The notes beneath the pieces were generated by a model. The model was not told where the DNA came from. It did not search any database and saw only the letters and a program-made list of their open reading frames with translations. Position numbers and translations under genes: made by a program. Shown piece after piece: positions 34,255 to 43,368 of a stretch of 64,000 nt of DNA. The first letter of the stretch is position 1. The number at the start of each line of letters is the position of its first letter. The stretch is from assembly GCA_946061515.1 (NCBI GenBank), contig CAMGRL010000002.1, forward strand, positions 34,847 to 98,846, read 5' to 3'. This DNA comes from an uncultured Clostridia bacterium (GTDB lineage Bacteria > Bacillota > Clostridia > Oscillospirales > Oscillospiraceae).

Positions 34255-35034
34255 ATGAACCAGGCTGAAAAAAGAGAATTTCTCATCCGGCGGCTGCTGG
34301 ATGAGAACGGGCGTTATAGCGGAATGGAAGTCCCGGCAGACGCATATGAACAGAAGCGCATGCTGCGCTCTCTGATGAACATCCGCCGCCCCGGAGCCAT
34401 CGACGCCGGATTTCTGACCGTGCAGGACGAATATCTGCGTCAAGAGATTGAAGCGTCAGGCATCACCAGCCTGGCCGATTTGGAGCCGGTTTGCGGGGAT
34501 TTGTACCTCTGGCAGGGCGATATCACCCGGCTGAGGTGCGGCGCCATCGTCAACGCCGCAAACAGCGGTATGACGGGCTGTTATGTACCCTGCCACGCCT
34601 GCATCGACAACTGCATCCATACCTTTGCGGGCGTCCAGCTCCGGCTGGATTGTGCCCGGCTCATGGAACAGCAGGGCCACGAGGAGCCTACCGGTCAGGC
34701 CAAGATCACCCGGGCCTACAACCTGCCCTGCGACTATGTGCTGCATACCGTCGGCCCCATCATTGAGGGCCGCGTGAGCCCGGAAGATGAGCGTCTGCTG
34801 GCCTCCTGCTACCGTTCCTGTCTGGAACTGGCCGGGGAAAACTTAGTTACAAGTATTGCGTTCTGCTGCATCTCCACCGGTGTGTTCCGTTTTCCCAATC
34901 AGCGGGCCGCCGAGATCGCCGTGGAGACAGTGAAGCGGTATAAAGCGGAAACCCAAAGCGAAATGAAGGTGATTTTCAATGTTTTCAAAGACCTGGACCT
35001 CGAAATCTACCAGCGATTACTGGCAGAAAATTGA
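34255..35034 (+). CDS. Zinc-containing macrodomain protein (protein ADP-ribosylhydrolase type)
   Basis: A 259-residue macrodomain protein. The ADP-ribose-binding fold is in LWQGDITRLRCGAIVNAANSG, followed by the cysteine/histidine-rich zinc loop CYVPCHACIDNCIH that marks the zinc-macrodomain class. HTVGPII and CISTGVFRFPNQRAAEIAVETV are the later macrodomain motifs. In staphylococci and streptococci such proteins remove ADP-ribose placed by SirTM sirtuins. The next gene here is a SirTM and overlaps by 56 bases. The start is assumed at ATG 34255; the ribosome site is weak (GGGGTGATGTT). Confidence 0.92.
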   Translation: MNQAEKREFLIRRLLDENGRYSGMEVPADAYEQKRMLRSLMNIRRPGAIDAGFLTVQDEYLRQEIEASGITSLADLEPVCGDLYLWQGDITRLRCGAIVNAANSGMTGCYVPCHACIDNCIHTFAGVQLRLDCARLMEQQGHEEPTGQAKITRAYNLPCDYVLHTVGPIIEGRVSPEDERLLASCYRSCLELAGENLVTSIAFCCISTGVFRFPNQRAAEIAVETVKRYKAETQSEMKVIFNVFKDLDLEIYQRLLAEN

Positions 35035-35848
35035 GCGGCTGAAGGCTGAGATACAAGGCGCGGACGCTATCCTCATCGGCGCGGGCGCCGGCCTTTCAAC
35101 CTCCGCCGGTCTGACCTACAGCGGCGAGCGATTTCTGAAATACTTCTCCGACTTCCATGCGAAATACGGCATTACCGATATATATTCCGGCGGTTTCTAT
35201 CCCTTTTCCTCTCTGGAGGAATACTGGGCCTGGTGGAGCCGGCATATCTACTATAACCGCTACGATCTGACGCCCGGAAAGCCTTATGCGGACCTGCTGG
35301 CGCTGGTCAGGGACAGAAATTACTTCGTTCTGACCACCAACGTGGACCATCAGTTTCAGCTGGCCGGGTTTAATAAGGCGCGGCTGTTCTACACCCAGGG
35401 CGATTACGGCCTCTGGCAGTGCAGCAAGCCCTGCCATCAGGCCACCTATGACAACGAGGCCGCTGTCCGCCGGATGATCGCGGAGCAAGCGGACATGCGT
35501 GTTCCCTCCGAACTGATCCCCCGCTGCCCCAGGTGCGGCAGGCCCATGACCATGAATCTGCGCTGTGACGACACTTTCGTTCAGGACCAGGGCTGGTATG
35601 CCGCCGCCCGGCGATATGAGGATTTCCTGCAGCGGTACAGGAACGGCCGCATCCTGCTTCTGGAACTGGGCGTCGGCGGCAATACGCCCGGAATCATCAA
35701 AATGCCTTTCCTCCGCATGGCCGCCCAGAACCCCAAAGCCACCTACGCCTGCCTCAACCTGGGCGAGGCCTTCACCATGAGCGGGCTTGAAGAGCAGTCC
35801 ATCCTGTTTGACGCCGATATCGGTAAAGTGCTGAGCGATTTGAGATAA
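34979..35848 (+). CDS. SirTM-class sirtuin (protein ADP-ribosyltransferase type)
   Basis: A 289-residue sirtuin of the macrodomain-linked class. The NAD-binding start is ADAILIGAGAGLSTSAGLTYSG. FVLTTNVDHQFQLAG carries the TxNxD-like motif, and the zinc cysteines are CSKPC and CPRCG. LLLELGVGGNTPGIIKMPF completes the fold. The usual sirtuin H in the catalytic position is not evident, in keeping with ADP-ribosyltransferase rather than deacylase activity. In known loci the target is a GcvH-like protein modified by a lipoate ligase, but neither gene is present near here. AAGGTG precedes ATG 34979 within the macrodomain gene, so the pair is coupled. Confidence 0.9.
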   Translation: MFSKTWTSKSTSDYWQKIERLKAEIQGADAILIGAGAGLSTSAGLTYSGERFLKYFSDFHAKYGITDIYSGGFYPFSSLEEYWAWWSRHIYYNRYDLTPGKPYADLLALVRDRNYFVLTTNVDHQFQLAGFNKARLFYTQGDYGLWQCSKPCHQATYDNEAAVRRMIAEQADMRVPSELIPRCPRCGRPMTMNLRCDDTFVQDQGWYAAARRYEDFLQRYRNGRILLLELGVGGNTPGIIKMPFLRMAAQNPKATYACLNLGEAFTMSGLEEQSILFDADIGKVLSDLR

Positions 35849-35862
35849 TTGAAGAGTGTAAT

Positions 35863-35923
35863 GCAAAACGCTTCCCGTCCAAAACCGGTGATTTTCACCG
35901 GCCCAGGACAGGAGGCGTTTTGC
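35863..35923 (+). repeat. Hairpin repeat, copy 2; probable terminator of the SirTM gene
   Basis: GCAAAACGCTTCCCGTCC pairs with GGACAGGAGGCGTTTTGC around an inner CCGGTGATTTTCACCGG hairpin. It lies 15 bases after the SirTM stop and closely resembles the hairpin at 30304-30360. Confidence 0.65.
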
Positions 35924-35953
35924 CATCTTACACCAGCTCAAACTTTGCGGGGC

Positions 35954-35966
35954 AATAAGCAAAGAA
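35954..35966 (+). repeat. Recurrent motif AATAAGCAAAGAA, copy near 35.9 kb
   Basis: Exact 13-base match to the copies at 30082 and 30448, here within GGGGCAATAAGCAAAGAAATAG. It lies at the boundary between the macrodomain/SirTM module and the AT-richer sulfur-chemistry module. Confidence 0.5.
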
Positions 35967-36167
35967 ATAGCTGTTTGCTGTCACTATATATCAAACTAAA
36001 AATCGTGTGATTTTATCATTTTCTTGCTATTTCTGCCTGAATGTGTTATTGTAATAAACAACGCTGTCAGGTGTTGGAACAGGCTTTGGCAGTATAGTCA
36101 CACAGGTCGGATGCTCTGCCAGATGGCGGAGTATTTTTCGTATATATGGTAAGGAAGGGATTCTTTT

Positions 36168-36380
36168 ATGGCTGTCAGTTATAAAAAGCTCTGGAAACTG
36201 CTCATTGACAAAGATATGAAGAAAAAAGACCTGTGCGCAAAGGCAGGAATCAGCCCAGCGTCCGTCACCAAAATGGGCCGCAACGGTCATGTCACTACCG
36301 AAATACTCCTAAAAATCTGCACGGCACTGAATTGCCAGATTGAGGACATTATGGAAATCAAACCGGATACTCTTGAGTAA
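36168..36380 (+). CDS. Small XRE-type HTH regulator
   Basis: A 70-residue single-domain HTH protein: SYKKLWKLLIDKDMKKKDLCAKAGISPASVTKMGRNGHVTTEILLKICTALNCQIEDIM. This short form occurs widely in clostridial mobile regions. GGAAGGG precedes ATG 36168. It lies about 190 bases before the 1082-residue protein gene on the same strand and may regulate that module. Confidence 0.85.
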   Translation: MAVSYKKLWKLLIDKDMKKKDLCAKAGISPASVTKMGRNGHVTTEILLKICTALNCQIEDIMEIKPDTLE

Positions 36381-36573
36381 ACGGATGAAAATTATATTTA
36401 TCTTGTGAATAATGGGTGGTAACAATATGAGTACTACCTCTATTGTTTTCAAATGGCTATTGTGGATATTATCTGTTGTATATAAAATAAAAATTTAACT
36501 GTTTATAGCCAACCGTCCGCAACTCACAAAGACAGTATCAGTTATTCAGCTGTTAATTAACGAGGAAACTAAC

Positions 36574-39500
36574 ATGATGTTTTCATTAGACAAGCAACAC
36601 CGCATCAAAATTGCTGATATAGTGCCAAATGAATTTGAAGACTTTCTGACCTATTGCAGTATTGCGAACAAGATATTTCCCGATGAAATTACATCAGTTG
36701 ACTTTATTGCATATCGTTCCCAGTTTGGGCGCGAAAAGAGCGAGGTGAAGCGGCTGCGTGCGCTGATAGAATCCGGCGAAGCACATGGCAAATCTGATAT
36801 TAGCGCAGAGAAAATTGGTTTGGCTCCTAAAGTAGACGTGGAGGTTTTGCCATTAAATCATGAAATCTTTGCTAAGAAGCAAAATCTTGGCAATGAGACT
36901 AAGTCAATAGATAAGACTGTTGATATGCTAGAAAAAATAGGCCTTTCAGCTTATGCTCCTAAAAGCAATAATGTATTTACTAATTCCGAGAATACATATG
37001 CCGAGATTTTGGGAATAAATGCGGATGACTATGCCGATATTAGTGTCGAACTTGATTTGCGTGCACAGTATTCTGTTGATTTATCTATACGTTCACTGAA
37101 TGCGCTTAGAAATGCTAAATGCTTGTCACTCAAGGATTTACTTCTGTTGACTCCTTTGCAGTTGCCCAAAATTAAAAATCTTGGTGCAAAATCGGTAAAA
37201 GAAATTGAAAGTGTGCTCTTAGATATTTCTAAACAGTTGCCGTCGTCCAACGAACAGACTTTACCCGAGGGTAGTTGTTCTATTAGGAAAAAGGTACTTT
37301 ACCCAATCATTGAGTCAATGTTGCATGGGGAGCCATATTCCGAAGCAGGATTGACTGAGGATGAAAAAGGGGTTTTCGCCGAAGCAGTTGAAGCTGCTGA
37401 ACTGCTCGGAAATGATTTTTGCATTGAACTGATGGTTGGCAAGAACCATCAGTATATAAAAAACATTATTAAAGCATTCATGGACTTCAACTATAATACA
37501 ACGCTTGTTCAGAGCCTTGTAGATAGTGCAAAGTCTGCTGTCGCAACATGGAAGTCGGAGACCCTATCCAATTGGCTTCTTCCTTATCTGCAACTGTTTT
37601 GCATGTCACAGAAGAAAAAAGTTTCAGATGAATTTAAATCCCTTTTCAAACAGGATGTGACGGTAGCAAAGTATGCAGAGCTTTTATCCTCTGAAATCGA
37701 TTCAAACACTGAGAACCTTACTAATCTCGCGAAAGAGCTTGAGGCTTTCCAAAATTGGATGGGTGGAGTTGATCTGCCCGCTCTTTGTAAAAAAGCATTC
37801 AGCCCAAACATGTCAATGCGTGATCGCATATTTGATGTATTGACTTTACGTGCCGCTGGACATACGTTGGAAGAAATTGCACAACAATATGGCTTAACCC
37901 GAGAACGAGTTCGCCAGATAGAAAAGAGGGGACTTTATAATATAAAGTCCCGACTGTCCAACAGCAAGTACGACTTGATTGCGCTAGTTTCAGCCTATCG
38001 CAACGGCGACCATATTCTACTCAAAAATGAAGTCGCTGAAACTATTGGTTCGGAAAACGCTGACCTTCTGTGGTACTGTGCTACAAGGACCGAAGACAAG
38101 GGACGCACATATTTCCTGGACAGTAAAATCGTACATTACGACAGTACACATAATGCGATATTTGTGTTCTATAAGGAAACGCAAGAAGAATTCGTTGCTA
38201 TATCCGCCAACGAGATTTCAGAAGCACTTATTAACAGTCTACCAGATTTAATCGAAACCTCCACATTAAAAGAGGAACTTAAATCTCTGGCCATAGAACA
38301 TGGACTCTTGCCGGAACTGTTTATACTTGAAGCAGCGAAGCAATACAAAGAGGCTGGCATCTACTCCTACAAGGGCAGGCTTACGGTCGTTCAGATGTGC
38401 GACTTCGTCCTGAAAAAACGCTTTCAGAACGGCTATAAAATTTCAGACGAAACAGACAGCGGCCTGTTTATGAAATACTTGGTTGAGTTCTTTGGGGAAA
38501 AAGGCCAAATGACCGCGCGCGCTATCGATGCGAAAGTGATGGACTTAGGTGTTCTAATTGACCGGGGGAAGTATGTTCATAAGGATTACATTAGCGTTGA
38601 TAGAAGTGTCGTAGACGAAATTTTCGCCTATATTGAATCCAGCCCCAAAACGGCGCTTGCATATTTTGAGATTTTTGCTGCGCTTGAGGAATTGCTCAAG
38701 GGAACAGCAATAACGAATCGGTATGCACTTCAAGGCGTTATGAAGCTGTACGGCTGTCCGTATGCGTCCCATCGCGATTATATTTCAAAGGATCGTGACG
38801 GAAATGTGGCTGACGAGCTCAACGCATTTGTGGAAACAAACGGCTTAGTACATAAAGCTGAGATTTTTGCTGAATTTCCCGGCTGGAAGGATTATAACCT
38901 TGCCTTTGTTTTGCCCCGCTGCCCCGAAGTCATCGGAATTGATAACGGCTACTTTATGCATGCAAGCAAGCTTGTTATCAGTGAAGATACCCGTTGCAGC
39001 ATACGCAAGTACCTTGATGCAAACATCCAGGACATTCCTGTCTCAGCAAGATATTTGCAGGATGCGTTTATGCTTCGTTTCCCAGAGTTTATGATTAAGA
39101 ACGATATCCAAACTCACGGTAAACTGTTTGGTATTATTCAGTACATGTTTCCCAAAGCATACCACTTCTCTCGACCTTACATCGCTAAAGAAAACATTGG
39201 AGAAATCACGAACAAATCCGTTCTGCTCAAGCATCTTGAAGGGATAAAAAGTATTGATCTTTCGGACCTCATCGACCTTTGCAAAGAGAATGCTGTGCAC
39301 TATGTGAGTGTGTCTTATCTTCTGGATATGATGCAGCCGGAATTTGTCCGTATAGATAGTCATACATTGATGCGGTTCGAAGACATTGGTTTCAACGAAG
39401 AAATGTATCTGGATGTTTCTGATATCATTTCTGAGACGGTGGCAGCACATAACGGATACATTGCCGCAGGCAGTATCTTTGACTTCAGCTGGTATCCTGT

Positions 39501-39822
39501 GTTAAATATTCCATGGACACCCTTCCTACTTGAAAGCATCGCAAACATGATTCCCGGAGGAATCAATACGATCAAGATGGTATCGTTGTCATCTGAAGTC
39601 CCCCACGCAATTTTCGTGAGTGACGAATATGCCGACGATGACTGGAATAGCTTGCTTGTAAAACTGCTAAAGGCCGAGCATGCAATTGAACCATTTACTA
39701 CAAAAACGGCTATATTAGAATGGTTACAGGCAGAGGGGCTTTGTAATATAAAATACCCGACCTATTTAGATACAGAGAAACATGTATTCTTTGATGATAG
39801 CGGATCGTTAAGGATTGAATGA
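36574..39822 (+). CDS. Large protein with alpha-CTD-like and sigma-region-4-like DNA-binding domains
   Basis: A 1082-residue protein I cannot name. Residues about 168-215 resemble the RNA polymerase alpha C-terminal domain: DLSIRSLNALRNAKCLSLKDL, then LPKIKNLGAKSVKEIESVL. Residues about 416-460 are a sigma-70 region-4-like HTH: RAAGHTLEEIAQQYGLTRERVRQIEKRGL. The remainder, over 600 residues, seems to be repeated small alpha/beta or winged-helix units, each with a lysine/tyrosine-rich strand such as GKYVHKDYIS or RPYIAKENIG. No helicase, nuclease or ATPase motif is visible. It lies upstream of the PAPS reductase-DUF4007 gene on the same strand and is AT-rich like it, so it probably belongs to the same module as a DNA-binding or regulatory component. 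The second M (ATG 36577) is an alternative start. Confidence 0.75.
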   Translation: MMFSLDKQHRIKIADIVPNEFEDFLTYCSIANKIFPDEITSVDFIAYRSQFGREKSEVKRLRALIESGEAHGKSDISAEKIGLAPKVDVEVLPLNHEIFAKKQNLGNETKSIDKTVDMLEKIGLSAYAPKSNNVFTNSENTYAEILGINADDYADISVELDLRAQYSVDLSIRSLNALRNAKCLSLKDLLLLTPLQLPKIKNLGAKSVKEIESVLLDISKQLPSSNEQTLPEGSCSIRKKVLYPIIESMLHGEPYSEAGLTEDEKGVFAEAVEAAELLGNDFCIELMVGKNHQYIKNIIKAFMDFNYNTTLVQSLVDSAKSAVATWKSETLSNWLLPYLQLFCMSQKKKVSDEFKSLFKQDVTVAKYAELLSSEIDSNTENLTNLAKELEAFQNWMGGVDLPALCKKAFSPNMSMRDRIFDVLTLRAAGHTLEEIAQQYGLTRERVRQIEKRGLYNIKSRLSNSKYDLIALVSAYRNGDHILLKNEVAETIGSENADLLWYCATRTEDKGRTYFLDSKIVHYDSTHNAIFVFYKETQEEFVAISANEISEALINSLPDLIETSTLKEELKSLAIEHGLLPELFILEAAKQYKEAGIYSYKGRLTVVQMCDFVLKKRFQNGYKISDETDSGLFMKYLVEFFGEKGQMTARAIDAKVMDLGVLIDRGKYVHKDYISVDRSVVDEIFAYIESSPKTALAYFEIFAALEELLKGTAITNRYALQGVMKLYGCPYASHRDYISKDRDGNVADELNAFVETNGLVHKAEIFAEFPGWKDYNLAFVLPRCPEVIGIDNGYFMHASKLVISEDTRCSIRKYLDANIQDIPVSARYLQDAFMLRFPEFMIKNDIQTHGKLFGIIQYMFPKAYHFSRPYIAKENIGEITNKSVLLKHLEGIKSIDLSDLIDLCKENAVHYVSVSYLLDMMQPEFVRIDSHTLMRFEDIGFNEEMYLDVSDIISETVAAHNGYIAAGSIFDFSWYPVLNIPWTPFLLESIANMIPGGINTIKMVSLSSEVPHAIFVSDEYADDDWNSLLVKLLKAEHAIEPFTTKTAILEWLQAEGLCNIKYPTYLDTEKHVFFDDSGSLRIE

Positions 39823-40172
39823 GATGGGCAGGATTAAGAAAGCAACATTATGGAAGAGCTTTTGCCGTCAAATCATGAACACCTTGAGCGAATTAGTAAA
39901 GGTATCAAGAATGCGCAGAAAATGATACTGATGCAGAACAAGAAAATCTGCTCAATTTGCAGTTGTGTCTTTAAAACCATTATTCAGGACGGGCTAGTGA
40001 GTTGCTGGATTTCAATATTGCAATGTTCGTTACATCTCTAAATAAGAATGAAAAGATTCCATAGTCGGACATCTTGGTTTTGTGCCCGACATGCCATGAG
40101 CTAGCATATTCATTTCTAGGGTTGTTTGAAGAACAGCACCTACAATAATCAGTTGAAGGAAGATAAATTGCT
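39823..40172 (+). other. Gap between the two large accessory genes
   Basis: About 350 bases. It contains a short ORF (39850-40041, 63 residues; start MEELLPSNHEHLERISKG) whose first half looks protein-like but which lacks a ribosome site and a recognisable family. It may be a decayed remnant. A weak inverted repeat, TCGGaCA with TGcCCGA, lies near 40063-40089. The gap suggests that the two large genes may have separate transcription starts or have lost a third small gene. Confidence 0.4.
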
Positions 40173-43100
40173 ATGTACAACTACGAATGGGATGCCGAAA
40201 CAGGCGGGTACATCCTTACTACTAAAATTACGGGGGTGACCAAGGAAGTCCGCCCGGTATTTGAAGAAGAATTGAAATTTCTGGAGCTTGACAAAAATTA
40301 TGGCTGGGACATCCCCGAATGTGTTGAGCCTCTTATGTGGGCAGAGGGTAGACGCTATTTTTATCGCGGCGTGCTCGTTGCAGAAGCTGTTGGTGGTGGA
40401 CTATATTCCATGCCCATAATGAAAAATGTTGTCCGAAATCTGTCCCTTAAGCCAGTTAATATCCAAGCAATGGTTGCAAAAAATGAGGATCTTATGAACG
40501 GTCTTGTTCAGCGCACATTGCACTTTGTTTATGACACATATAAACAATATGAAGATCGCGTGAGTCTTTTTTATGTGGCATTTAGTGCGGGTAAAGACTC
40601 AATGGTGATGCTTGATATCGTACAAAGAGCGTTACCACACGATTCGTTTGTTGTTGTCTATGGTGATACGACGATGGAGCTTAATGCAACATATAAAGCC
40701 GTTGAAGATGCTAAAAAACGTTGGCCGCAGTTGGAATGGTATACAGCGAGAGCTCCATTTAATGCAATTGAATCTTGGGGGAAAATTGGATATCCTGCAC
40801 GACGATTAAGGTGGTGCTGTAGTGTTCATAAGACCGCCCCATCAATTCAAAAGCTGCGCGAAATATATAAAGAGAAATATCCTGAAAGTAACAAACCCTT
40901 CAAGGTCATGGTTTTTGATGGTATCCGCGCAGAAGAAAGCGACGCGCGTGCTGCCTATTCAATGATTTCCGAGGGCAACAAACACGCAGTTCAAGCAAAT
41001 TGCAGCCCAATTCATGAATGGAATACTACTGAGCTTTTTATTTACATGTTTGCAAATGATATCCCGATTAACGAACTATATCGGTATGGTTCTCATAGAG
41101 TCGGGTGCAAACTTTGTCCAATGGCTTCTGAATGGTATGAATGTATATTAAATCATGTTTATCCCGACCAAATAAAACCTCTTCTTGATATTGTGGATGG
41201 TTCAACAAAAAAGAGCTTTGGCAGTCAACAGGAAAAAGAACAATATTTGGAAAGTGGCGGTTGGAAATCCCGTGTTGGCGGAAAGGACATATCTCTCGGC
41301 GAAAATAAAATCACCGAGATAAAAAAAACTGACAAGATTGTTTTCATTATTAAAGGGGGAAATTATAAATGGGATAAATGGTTACCTACGGTTGGAGACT
41401 TAGTCAAAACCGGAAGGAACTCCTATTCAATACGATATCATGAACTATCCATGGAGTTCGATGTTACGGAAGAGAATGATTCAACAATAGTTACCGTACC
41501 AATTCTAATAAAGTCAAAGACAAGCATCCGTTTCATGTACTTGTTTAAGAATGCTTTATTCAAAGCTGCGTATTGTGAGAATTGCCGTGAATGTATGGCG
41601 GAATGTGCATTTGGAGCATTGACCATTACCGATGATGATATACAAATTAAAGGATGCCGGCATTGCGAATCGTGCCTTGATTCTTCAAAAGGATGTATTG
41701 TCGCAAGGTCACTGGGAATTACAGGAGAGGGTAATAATATGAGTGCTTTAAATATCAGCAGATATCAGAACTTTGGTTTCAGGCAAGAATGGCTTGATCT
41801 TTATTTCGAGTTAGGTGATAATTTCTGGAACAATGACCGCATGGGAAAATACATGGTCATTGGTTTCAAAACCTGGCTGAAAGAATCGGGCATTACAGAA
41901 AACAATGCCATCACTACGTTGGGGAACAAGCTGAACCATATCGGGGTTGAATCGCCTGTTACATGGGGTATTATTTTTGCGAATCTTGTTTACAACTCAC
42001 CAATTATAAACTGGTATGTAAGGAAAATCGATCTAAACCGAGCTGTTTCCCATGATGAAATGGTCATTCTTCTTGGTGACGCGTATTCACCGACCGTAAA
42101 GAAAAACGCATTGAGTTCATTAAAGGAAACAATTCGCCTTTCCCCAATCGGTGGTCTTTTGGGACAAGGAAAATGCGAGATGAAGGGTAAGGTTGTAACG
42201 TCAATTACTCGTACCGGCTGGTTTGAGCCTGAGCCGCTCGTCATGCTCTATACCCTTTATCTATTTGCGGAGCATAGCGATGGTCTCTACAGCTTTACTT
42301 TCAGTGAATTGATAGATGACAGTGATGACAGAGAAGCAATAAGTCCCAACCTGATTTTCGGAGTGAGCAGTGAGATGCTGCGCCCCATCCTTCAGGGGCT
42401 GGCTCACGATTACTCAGATTATATTCAGGTTGATTTTAACAACAATCTGATGGAGAATATTTTTCTACTCTTGTCTGCTCTTCACACAAAAAACGGAAGC
42501 GTAAGCCGTTCAGGAACAACATCATTGTTGCGTCCGACTGCAAAGAATATAAACGCCTGCTTTGTAGGTACGCCTATCGAAAACAAAGTAAACGAGTATC
42601 TGAATTTACTATCTTCCAAGGGCATTTTGGGGCAAGTTGAAGATTCCAACGATGTACTCTATGTTATTACTGCTGTGGCGATTGACAAAGATCGGATGGA
42701 AAAGATGGAAGAGGATGCCCGTAAAACGTTCTCATTCGATAAGATCATCACTGATCCTACATATGCAGTCACGAAGCAGTTTGTGCCGAACGGCTTCATG
42801 GCAGAACGGTGCTCAATTCAAATTATTACTCCCAGCAATGCACGAACTGTTGCAACCAAATATAGTCCCGAAAGCAATAAGATTGCTTTATTCTATCTTT
42901 TTGCTAAAAACGAAGCTGAGCAAGGGAAGGCCAGTGACGCAATCAAAAGCGTTTATTCCGAGATTTCGGAGCGTTGCATTATTGTTGATTTTACATCGCT
43001 GCCTTTTAGTGAGGACCGGTATGAGCGATTCATCAAGAGCAAGGCAAGGGAAGGGGAAATGCTATTACACCGCCTCGATCTTTCGGGTATATGCATTTCT

Positions 43101-43277
43101 ACTGGCTCAGCGTGTGATAGCAGGAACACACAAGTTTCTCATGTATTGCGCGCAATGAAGGTTCCCGAAGAATATGCTCTCGGAACAATCCGCATCTCGC
43201 TGGGAAAAGAAAATACAGAAGAAGATATAGAAAGAATAGCCAATGTACTGATAAAAACGCTGAAATTAATTCAATAA
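40173..43277 (+). CDS. Fusion: PAPS reductase (DndC-like) - ferredoxin - DUF4007 - cysteine desulfurase C-terminal domain
   Basis: A 1034-residue multidomain protein. Residues about 130-330 form a PAPS reductase/ATP pyrophosphatase domain with PP-loop SAGKDS (138-143), RRLRWCCSVHK and VGCKLCPMASEWYECI. About 475-515 is a ferredoxin-like region (CENCRECMAECAFGAL, CRHCESCLDSSKGC). From about 523 a DUF4007-type domain begins (MSALNISRYQNFGFRQEW). The last ~70 residues match the C-terminus of NifS/IscS cysteine desulfurases: GICISTGSACDSR with a candidate catalytic Cys 981, then SHVLRAM and RISLGKENTEEDI. The PLP-binding lysine domain is absent. PAPS reductase-like DndC and a cysteine desulfurase act together in DNA phosphorothioation, so a sulfur-modification or defence role is inferred. 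The N-terminal start is ATG 40173; an internal ATG with a ribosome site is at 41739. Confidence 0.88.
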   Translation: MYNYEWDAETGGYILTTKITGVTKEVRPVFEEELKFLELDKNYGWDIPECVEPLMWAEGRRYFYRGVLVAEAVGGGLYSMPIMKNVVRNLSLKPVNIQAMVAKNEDLMNGLVQRTLHFVYDTYKQYEDRVSLFYVAFSAGKDSMVMLDIVQRALPHDSFVVVYGDTTMELNATYKAVEDAKKRWPQLEWYTARAPFNAIESWGKIGYPARRLRWCCSVHKTAPSIQKLREIYKEKYPESNKPFKVMVFDGIRAEESDARAAYSMISEGNKHAVQANCSPIHEWNTTELFIYMFANDIPINELYRYGSHRVGCKLCPMASEWYECILNHVYPDQIKPLLDIVDGSTKKSFGSQQEKEQYLESGGWKSRVGGKDISLGENKITEIKKTDKIVFIIKGGNYKWDKWLPTVGDLVKTGRNSYSIRYHELSMEFDVTEENDSTIVTVPILIKSKTSIRFMYLFKNALFKAAYCENCRECMAECAFGALTITDDDIQIKGCRHCESCLDSSKGCIVARSLGITGEGNNMSALNISRYQNFGFRQEWLDLYFELGDNFWNNDRMGKYMVIGFKTWLKESGITENNAITTLGNKLNHIGVESPVTWGIIFANLVYNSPIINWYVRKIDLNRAVSHDEMVILLGDAYSPTVKKNALSSLKETIRLSPIGGLLGQGKCEMKGKVVTSITRTGWFEPEPLVMLYTLYLFAEHSDGLYSFTFSELIDDSDDREAISPNLIFGVSSEMLRPILQGLAHDYSDYIQVDFNNNLMENIFLLLSALHTKNGSVSRSGTTSLLRPTAKNINACFVGTPIENKVNEYLNLLSSKGILGQVEDSNDVLYVITAVAIDKDRMEKMEEDARKTFSFDKIITDPTYAVTKQFVPNGFMAERCSIQIITPSNARTVATKYSPESNKIALFYLFAKNEAEQGKASDAIKSVYSEISERCIIVDFTSLPFSEDRYERFIKSKAREGEMLLHRLDLSGICISTGSACDSRNTQVSHVLRAMKVPEEYALGTIRISLGKENTEEDIERIANVLIKTLKLIQ

Positions 43278-43368
43278 TTGCGTTAAATGGATAGCAAACG
43301 TGCATCACTCATGTACAACTCAAATGAATCTGCGCCAAACTCTTATCCCTGCCACTGTTATTCATTAC

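Larger units (their letters stand above)
35849..36167. other. Gene-free stretch with hairpin repeat and recurrent motif
   Basis: About 320 bases. It holds the hairpin at 35863-35923, which can terminate the SirTM transcript, the AATAAGCAAAGAA motif at 35954, and the leader of the XRE gene at 36168. No other coding potential is seen. Confidence 0.55.
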
